Source: Micromonospora_E sp048060115 (GTDB lineage Bacteria > Actinomycetota > Actinomycetes > Mycobacteriales > Micromonosporaceae). From it: DNA of 64,000 nucleotides. The position numbers and the translations under genes are program-made. Of this stretch, positions 58,604-64,000 are shown one piece after another. The DNA lies in contig NZ_JBHMIM010000020.1 in the NCBI RefSeq assembly GCF_048060115.1, positions 1 through 64,000 of the forward strand, given 5' to 3'. The notes under the pieces are model-generated. The model made no database searches and was not told the origin of the DNA. It saw only the letters and a list, made by a program, of their open reading frames with translations. The first letter of the stretch is position 1, and the number at the start of each line of letters is the position of its first letter.

Positions 58604-60016
58604 TCAGACGGTCAGCCGGGCGGCCAGTGAGCCGGTGCGGTCGAGCGCGGTCAGATAGCCGTGCACCCAGGCGCGGATGTCGTGGATGCGCAGGTGGTCA
58701 CGCATCGACCGCATCCGGTCGGCGATGTCGGTGGGAGACGCCTCCAACGCGTGCATGAGCGTCAACTTGAGACCGTCGAGGTCGTGCGGGTTGACCAGGT
58801 ACGCCTGCTGGAACTCGGCGGCCGCGCCAGCGAACTCACTGAGCAGCAGGGCACCGTCGTTCTCCACCCGGGCCGCGACGTACTCCTTGGCGACCAGGTT
58901 CATGCCGTCGCGCAACGGGGTCACCGCCATGATGTCGGCGACCCGGTACAGCGCGGCGAGATCGGCCCGGCTGAACGACTGGTTGAGATAGTGGATCGCC
59001 GGCTCACCGACCCGGCCGAACTCGCCGTTGATCCGACCGACCTCCCGCTCGACCCGGTCGCGCAGGATCCGGTACTGCTCGACCCGCTCCCGGCTGGGTA
59101 CCGCCACCTGGACCATCACCATGTCGCGCACCTTGATGTGGCCGTCGGCGATCAGTTCGCTGTACGCCTTGAGTCGCTGCTCGATGCCCTTGGTGTAGTC
59201 CATCCGGTCCACGCTGAGAATCACGTGCTGCGGGTCGCCCAGGTCGGACCGCAGCTGGCGGGCCCGCTCCGCCACGTCGGGCCGGGCAGCGAGTGATTCC
59301 ATCTCAGACATGTTGATGGAGACCGGGAAGGCACCGATGCGCACCACCCGGTCGTCGATGGCGATCCGCCGGTCGGTGGCCGGCACCTTGAGCACCTTCG
59401 TGGCCAGCTGGGCGAAGTTGTGCGCGGCCTGGGCCCGTTGGAAGCCCACCAGGTCCGCGCCGAGCATGCCCAGCATCAGCTCGGCCCGGCGGGGCAACTG
59501 CATGAACAACTCCGGCGGCGGGAACGGCACGTGCAGGAAGAAGCCGATCAGCAGGTCGGGGCGCAACGCCCGCAGCATGCCGGGCACCAGTTGCAGGTGA
59601 TAGTCCTGAACCCAGACCAGCGCACCCGGCTCGGCGGCGGCCGCCGCCGCCTCGGCGAACCGTTGATTGACCCGCTGGTACGCCTCCCACCAGCTGCGGT
59701 GGTACGCGGGCTGCTCGACGGAGTCGTGGTACAGCGGCCAGAGCGTCGCGTTGGCGAACCCCTCGTAGTGGTCGCGGATGTCCTCCTGGGACAGAGCGAC
59801 GGTGTGCATGCGGACACCGTCGATGTCCGGCAGGCTCGGCGCGGGGCCGGTGCCACCGGCCCACCCGACCCACGTGGCAGGGGTGTGCTGCAGGATCGGA
59901 TGGAGGGCGCTGACCAGGCCGCCGGGGCTTCGACGCCATTCGCACGCCCCGTCGGGCGCGACCGTGTCGTCAACCGGAAGCCGGTTGGCCACTACGACGA
60001 GGGAACTCTGACGCAT
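58604..60016 (-). CDS. otsA: Trehalose-6-phosphate synthase
   Basis: GT20 enzyme making trehalose-6-phosphate from UDP- or GDP-glucose and glucose-6-phosphate; an osmoprotectant and carbon reserve pathway. From ATG 60016 it has 470 residues. Motifs are VVVANRLPV, WVGWAGGTG, WVQDYHLQLVPGML, HVPFPPPELF, DRMDYTKGIEQRL and LRDGMNLVAKEYVA. otsB (phosphatase) is not in the window. The upstream region carries a palindrome and candidate promoter elements. Confidence 0.95.
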   Translation of the reverse strand: MRQSSLVVVANRLPVDDTVAPDGACEWRRSPGGLVSALHPILQHTPATWVGWAGGTGPAPSLPDIDGVRMHTVALSQEDIRDHYEGFANATLWPLYHDSVEQPAYHRSWWEAYQRVNQRFAEAAAAAAEPGALVWVQDYHLQLVPGMLRALRPDLLIGFFLHVPFPPPELFMQLPRRAELMLGMLGADLVGFQRAQAAHNFAQLATKVLKVPATDRRIAIDDRVVRIGAFPVSINMSEMESLAARPDVAERARQLRSDLGDPQHVILSVDRMDYTKGIEQRLKAYSELIADGHIKVRDMVMVQVAVPSRERVEQYRILRDRVEREVGRINGEFGRVGEPAIHYLNQSFSRADLAALYRVADIMAVTPLRDGMNLVAKEYVAARVENDGALLLSEFAGAAAEFQQAYLVNPHDLDGLKLTLMHALEASPTDIADRMRSMRDHLRIHDIRAWVHGYLTALDRTGSLAARLTV

Positions 60017-60180
60017 GAGGGGACCTCGTTTCGCTGCGGCGGCTGCCGCGCATGGCGAGTGATCACGAACTCGTGAGGGATTGACTACCGGAATTATTCC
60101 TACTGAGACCAAGTTACGCGAGTGTTACACAGTGACCACAGTCGTCAATGAATCTATTTTTTCGCCATCCGCTGGTCAGT
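60017..60180 (-). promoter_or_regulatory. otsA upstream region with palindrome and promoter-like hexamers
   Basis: Relatively AT-rich 164 bases. On the minus strand TTGACG (plus 60143-60148) and TAACAC (plus 60122-60127) are 15 bases apart and could be a -35/-10 pair, with non-ideal spacing. TCACGA-AC-TCGTGA at 60063-60076 is a perfect 6+6 palindrome, about 47 bases before the ATG. A run of six T lies at 60157-60162. Both the promoter and the operator are inference. Confidence 0.45.
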
Positions 60181-61167
60181 TCAGACGACAGCGCCGTCGT
60201 CGTGGCCCTCATCCTCGTCGTGGTCCGGCCGTAGTCGCCAGATCAGCGTGACGAAGCCACCGACGACGCCGGCGAAACCGAGCAGGATGGCCAGCCCTCG
60301 ATCCACCGGAAGAACCGTCGGGAAGACGAACAGGATGAAGCCGGCGATGATCGCCAGTACCCCGAGGACCGCAGCGGGCGAGACCTGCGGCAGTGGTGGC
60401 GGTGGCGGTGGCGTGTAGCCCTCTTCGGGCTCGTCGGGCAACTGTGAGCCGAAGGTGTCCAACCCTTCCAGCAGCGACGGCTCGTCGCCGTGTCGTCCCA
60501 CCGAGATGTTGGTGAACCCCACGGCCCACGGCAGCGGATCGGGCGGGTTGGTGCCCGACGGCGTCGGCTCGGGCCCGGCCGGCCGATCCGTGCTGTCGCG
60601 TTCCGCGATCTCGCCGCCGGGGTCGTCGGTGGTCGCCGCACCAGTGCCGGCCTGCCCGGCCCGGGTCGCGGCGTCACCGGTGCCGTCGCGCCCCGGATCC
60701 ACGGCCGGCAGGTCCTCGGCCGCCGGCCAGGGCGCGGCGGTCGGGTCGGTCAGGGCCGGCGCGTGGTAGCTGGCGATGATTCCGGCCCAGACCGCGTCGG
60801 CGTCCGGCACCGGACCCCGACCTGCCGGCGGGCCGGAATCGTAGTCGGGTGCGTCGCCGGGCCCGTTGCCGGCCCGCTTGCCCGGCACCGTCGGGCTGTC
60901 CTCCCCGAGCTGCACCAGATAGCCGCGGGCGGTGTCCAGGTGCACTCGGTCGACGAAGAGCCGGTCGACCGGCCGGGCCGGCACCGTCGTGGTGCGGGTC
61001 ACCGGATTGACGTCCGAGGACGGCTGCAGGTAGGCGGCGATCCCACCGGCGGCGAGAACGTCGAGCAGATGCTCACCGACCCGCGGATCGACGTCGCCGG
61101 CAACCGCGTACTCGGATGCGTCGAGGCCGTTGTCCCGCCGCCCCCGGCGTGCGCCACCCGCAGACAC
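60181..61167 (-). CDS. Membrane protein with DUF2007-like N-terminal domain
   Basis: A 328-residue protein. Residues 25-90 look like the DUF2007 / putative signal-transducing fold (VGEHLLDVLAAGGIAAYLQP, then VDRLFVDRVHLDTARGYLVQ). A long acidic, Pro/Thr-rich disordered stretch follows to ~245 with a PPPPPP run. Two membrane helices end it (AVLGVLAIIAGFILFVFPTV and RGLAILLGFAGVVGGFVTLI), then an acidic tail DHDEDEGHDDGAVV. Function is unknown; similar proteins occur widely in actinomycetes. It is upstream of otsA on the same strand, with 164 bases between. Confidence 0.75.
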   Translation of the reverse strand: MSAGGARRGRRDNGLDASEYAVAGDVDPRVGEHLLDVLAAGGIAAYLQPSSDVNPVTRTTTVPARPVDRLFVDRVHLDTARGYLVQLGEDSPTVPGKRAGNGPGDAPDYDSGPPAGRGPVPDADAVWAGIIASYHAPALTDPTAAPWPAAEDLPAVDPGRDGTGDAATRAGQAGTGAATTDDPGGEIAERDSTDRPAGPEPTPSGTNPPDPLPWAVGFTNISVGRHGDEPSLLEGLDTFGSQLPDEPEEGYTPPPPPPLPQVSPAAVLGVLAIIAGFILFVFPTVLPVDRGLAILLGFAGVVGGFVTLIWRLRPDHDEDEGHDDGAVV

Positions 61168-61367
61168 CGAATCCGCTCCTCACCGGCCGCCGTCGCGCCC
61201 TGTCCCTACCGGCGTGCCCCGGTCGGGCGTGCCGTGTCCCTGAATCGTGACACGCCGGGAGGGGGTTGCGGGAGTGCGTTGTGGCGCGCCGTGCCCGCGC
61301 TGAGGACTCGGCTCCGCCAGTCGGGTCGCCCGGCGGCGCGGACGGGCCGGAGGCTGACCACCCACCG

Positions 61368-64000
61368 TCACGAAGCCAGGGTGGGCGACCAGCCGTACCC
61401 GCTGGCGTCTCGCAAGCCCAGGCTCAGCAGCCGAGGTGCCTTGTTGCGCAACGCGAACCCCTGCACCTCGGCGAGGGTCGCCGCCCCGGCGTCCCGGTCA
61501 CCGGCCTGCCGCCAGGAACGCACCGCCAACGCCAGCGCGATCATCCGGTCGGTGGTGGCGTCGATCTCGCCGAAGCCGGCGGCGGCCGCACCGTGCAACT
61601 CGGCGGCCCGCCGGTGGTCGGCGTCGGCGGAAGCGACCGCACCACTGACGGTGTGCAGCGCGGCCTCGGCCCACGGGGTGCGGTACCGGAGCCGGTCGAG
61701 CATCGAACGCACCCGCACCGCGGTGTCCCGTCCACTGATCGCGGCGGCGAACGCGGCGGCGGCGATCCACTCGCCGCTGGCCAACGCGGTCACGTTGGAC
61801 CAGGACCCGTCCAACTCGTCGAGCAGCGCCGCGGCCTCGGTGGTACGACCCTGCAGCGCCCGGCACAGTGCTCCCAGCCCGAGACTGTTCCAGTACGGCC
61901 GGCGGAACCCGCTGTCCCGGGCGGTCTGTACCGCGTCGGCGATGTCGTCGTTGCCACCGGCCCCGGCCACCGGCACCGGTTCGCCGCACAGCACCCGCAG
62001 ACAGGACCGCAGACCGCGTACCTGGATGTCCCACCGGCCGCTGGGCGTCTCCACGAAGACGTCGGCGGCGGCGAGGAACGCGGCGAAGTCCCCGGCGAAG
62101 TAGGCCCGCATCGCCTCACCCGAGTAGCCGGTGCTCAGCCCGGATCCGGAGGCGGCGCCGGCCATCAGCTGTTGAGCGCCGGACCAGTCGCCCTCCTCGC
62201 ACAACGCGTACGAGAGGTTCTGCAGGGCCCGGGGCAGCGCCAGCAGTTGCTGCTCCCGGCACATGTCGGTGGCGGCGCGCAGCTCGTCGAGGCCGCAGCG
62301 TTCACCGGACTGGTAGCGGGCCATCGCGACGGTGATCCGCGCGTTGATCGACATTTCGGCGAGACCGAGACGTTCGGCGATGTCAGCCGCGGCGCCGGCT
62401 GCGGAGATCGCCGGATCCCGCTCCAGGTTGAGCATGTGCAGCCGGCCGAGTTCGGCGTACGCGTCGGCCTTCTGGTCGCTGTCGGGCAGGTCGTCGAACA
62501 GCTCCACCGCCCGGTCGAGGCAGCGCAGCGCCGCGTCCCGGTCGGTCCGTAGCCACGCGGCCCGCCCGAGCAGCGTCCAGGCGCGGGCCGCGCAGCCCTG
62601 GTCACCGATCGCGGTGAGCTGATCGGCCAGCGTACGCAGCTTCTCCTCGCCGTCGGCGGCGAGGAACGCCGGGCCGTTGCGCAGGAACGCGATCTCCTCG
62701 TCGAGCAGTTCCAGTTGCAGCCGCTGCGCCCGCCCACTGGCGCCGCCGTGGTCCACCACACCCAGGGCCCGTTCGACGTGGCCGGCGGCCACGTCCAGGG
62801 CATGCAGGCCGTACGCGCGGCGCGCCGCCCGGTGCAGGGCGTCGCGTACGTCGTCGGCATAGCCGCGGATGTCCAGGCCCAGCGTGTCGGCGATCTCATG
62901 GGCCGCCCACCGATGGTGGGCCAGCACCTCGGCCAGGTCGGTGTCCCGGTCGCCGGCGAGGGTGTCCAGCCAGTCTGCGGTCCGGGCGTGCCGGGCCACC
63001 CGTTCGCTGCGCGGCAGCCGCTGGTAGCACACGTCGCGCACCAGGATGTGCCGGAACCGGAACTCCGGCTGTTGGGCCATTGCCGAACTTGCCTCTTCGT
63101 GCACGAAGTCGCGCTGCTCCAGCCGGCGCAGCGCCCGGTCGACCAGCTCCACCGACTGGCCCAGTGCGGCGGCCACCGCCCCCGGCCAGAACTGCACCCC
63201 GACCACCGCGGCGGCGAGCAGCACCGCCCGATCGGTGGCGTCCAAGAGATCGACCCGGTTGGCGATCACCCCGTGCACGCTGTCCGGGATCGGCAGGCCA
63301 CCACCGTGGTCGAGGGCCCATCCCCGTCCGTTGCGTCGCAGCGCCCCCTGCTCCATCAGCATCCGCACGTACTCGTGGGCGTAGAGCGGGTTGCCGTCGG
63401 CGACCTCGACCAGCGGGCCGAGCAGGTCGGCGGAGAACGGCACGCCGCCGAACATGTGGGCGTAGAGGGTGGCGACGCCGCTGTCGCGCAGCGGCGGCAG
63501 GGTGACCGTCAGCGCGCCGGAGGTGGTGCCGGCCCAACCCTGGTCCCGGCTGATCAGCTCCGGGCGGGCGGTGCACAGCAGCAGCAGCGGCACCTGCCGG
63601 GCGGTGGCGCTGAGCAACTCCACGAAGCGCAGCATCGCGCCGTCCGCCCAGTGCAGGTCCTCGAAGACCAGCACGGTCGGTTGCCGGGCGGCCAGTGCCA
63701 GCAGGAACCGTCGCCAGGCCGACTCGGTCTCCTCGGCCGGAAGGTTGCGGTGCGGCAGCCCGACCAGCGGGCGCAGCGCGTCGACCAGCCGATCCGTCTC
63801 CGTGCCGACCAGGGCGCCGACAGCGGCGGTGAGCCGGCGTTCCGCGACGCTCGCCAGGTCGGTGTCGAGGATGCCGGCCTCCGCCTTGACGATGTCGGCG
63901 AGCGCGGCGAAGGTGACGTTCTCGCCGAACGGGGGGCACCGGCCGATCCGCCAGGTCACTGGCTGGTCGACCAGCCGTTCGGTGTGCCGCAGCAGTTCGC
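61368..64000 (-). CDS. Large ATPase regulator (AAA/TPR, adenylate-cyclase-associated type), N-terminus outside window
   Basis: The last 877 residues of a protein cut by the right edge. The visible part opens ELLRHTERLVDQPVTWRIGR, within an ATPase domain whose Walker A must lie beyond base 64000. A Walker B-like VLVFEDLHWAD follows. Next come a winged-helix-like region, an IPDSVHGVIANRVDLLDATD segment and long helical repeats of TPR type. This is the layout of actinobacterial LuxR- or adenylate-cyclase-associated regulators of the MalT/AfsR-like STAND class. No C-terminal LuxR helix-turn-helix is visible; the protein ends at SLGLRDASGYGWSPTLAS. A cyclase or DNA-binding domain may lie at the missing N-terminus. 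Confidence 0.8.
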   Translation of the reverse strand, partial: ELLRHTERLVDQPVTWRIGRCPPFGENVTFAALADIVKAEAGILDTDLASVAERRLTAAVGALVGTETDRLVDALRPLVGLPHRNLPAEETESAWRRFLLALAARQPTVLVFEDLHWADGAMLRFVELLSATARQVPLLLLCTARPELISRDQGWAGTTSGALTVTLPPLRDSGVATLYAHMFGGVPFSADLLGPLVEVADGNPLYAHEYVRMLMEQGALRRNGRGWALDHGGGLPIPDSVHGVIANRVDLLDATDRAVLLAAAVVGVQFWPGAVAAALGQSVELVDRALRRLEQRDFVHEEASSAMAQQPEFRFRHILVRDVCYQRLPRSERVARHARTADWLDTLAGDRDTDLAEVLAHHRWAAHEIADTLGLDIRGYADDVRDALHRAARRAYGLHALDVAAGHVERALGVVDHGGASGRAQRLQLELLDEEIAFLRNGPAFLAADGEEKLRTLADQLTAIGDQGCAARAWTLLGRAAWLRTDRDAALRCLDRAVELFDDLPDSDQKADAYAELGRLHMLNLERDPAISAAGAAADIAERLGLAEMSINARITVAMARYQSGERCGLDELRAATDMCREQQLLALPRALQNLSYALCEEGDWSGAQQLMAGAASGSGLSTGYSGEAMRAYFAGDFAAFLAAADVFVETPSGRWDIQVRGLRSCLRVLCGEPVPVAGAGGNDDIADAVQTARDSGFRRPYWNSLGLGALCRALQGRTTEAAALLDELDGSWSNVTALASGEWIAAAAFAAAISGRDTAVRVRSMLDRLRYRTPWAEAALHTVSGAVASADADHRRAAELHGAAAAGFGEIDATTDRMIALALAVRSWRQAGDRDAGAATLAEVQGFALRNKAPRLLSLGLRDASGYGWSPTLAS

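Noticed and set aside
61180..61371. 63-codon minus-strand open frame after the ATPase gene
   Set aside because: Arg/Pro-rich shadow-like composition without a ribosome site.

Overview
The window is high-GC actinobacterial chromosome. Strong codon bias leaves long open shadow frames opposite nearly every gene. Gene content and order point to the family Micromonosporaceae (Micromonospora/Salinispora-like). The supporting signs are a qcrCAB/ctaC/ctaE/ctaF respiratory cluster with trpD and ctaG nearby, pimB, fadD and glkA blocks in an order shared with Streptomyces, GTG/TTG starts, WhiJ-type DUF397/DUF5753 genes, and quinone-type cytochrome bcc-aa3 genes. The species assignment is inference. I found no rRNA, tRNA, CRISPR array, insertion sequence or prophage. 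Most of the window is core housekeeping chromosome with a few decayed or variable spots.

Layout. 0-7 kb: 2-oxoacid dehydrogenase E2 (cut by the left edge) and E3 (lpdA), a small conserved protein, leucyl aminopeptidase, aminomethyltransferase (gcvT) and a DUF2314 protein. 7-10 kb: a cobalamin late-step operon, with a CobU-CobT fusion translationally overlapped with CobS. 10-15 kb: an aldo/keto reductase and a 1144-residue disordered/TPR/WG-repeat protein. 15-17.3 kb: an XRE-cupin regulator divergent from an AzlC-AzlD amino-acid exporter with twin operator-like palindromes, then a DUF3043 membrane protein. 17.4-23.2 kb: murA, nadA, glycerate kinase, A-type Fe-S carrier and a PfkB-family kinase. 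23.2-24.6 kb: a non-coding stretch rich in inverted repeats, then a broken regulator next to an intact DUF397 gene. 24.6-26.7 kb: methyltransferase, TusA and cysteine desulfurase. 26.9-35.5 kb: the respiratory block ctaC-ctaF, trpD, a CheY-like protein, ctaG, ctaE and qcrC-qcrA-qcrB, closed by a strong hairpin. ctaD, the catalytic subunit, is not in the window. 35.5-43.2 kb: a truncated Lrp/AsnC fragment, a sugar nucleotidyltransferase and Nudix pair, a RelA/SpoT-like protein whose hydrolase half looks intact but whose synthetase half is altered, a DnaQ-UvrC (DEDDh/GIY-YIG) fusion divergent from a coiled-coil NYN protein, and a DinB-like protein. 43.4-48.7 kb: CxxC miniprotein, M48 protease, PimB-type mannosyltransferase, GGDEF-EAL protein and an overlapping methyltransferase. 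48.9-56.2 kb: two-component system, acyl-CoA ligase, SRPBCC protein, DUF5304-like protein, ROK glucokinase and an endo/exonuclease/phosphatase. 56.3-64 kb: flavin monooxygenase with an overlapping alpha/beta hydrolase lacking the nucleophile serine, otsA, a membrane protein, and the C-terminal 877 residues of a large ATPase regulator that runs off the right edge.

The main functional themes are aerobic respiration, Fe-S/sulfur supply (nadA, A-type carrier, cysteine desulfurase-TusA), cobalamin assembly, envelope precursor synthesis (murA, pimB) and nucleotide second messengers ((p)ppGpp, c-di-GMP). Nothing here is demonstrably a new system. The best leads are the AzlCD/XRE operator pair, the altered RelA/SpoT protein, the serine-less hydrolase coupled to a monooxygenase, the exonuclease/NYN divergent pair and the hairpin-rich intergenic region at 23.2-23.6 kb.
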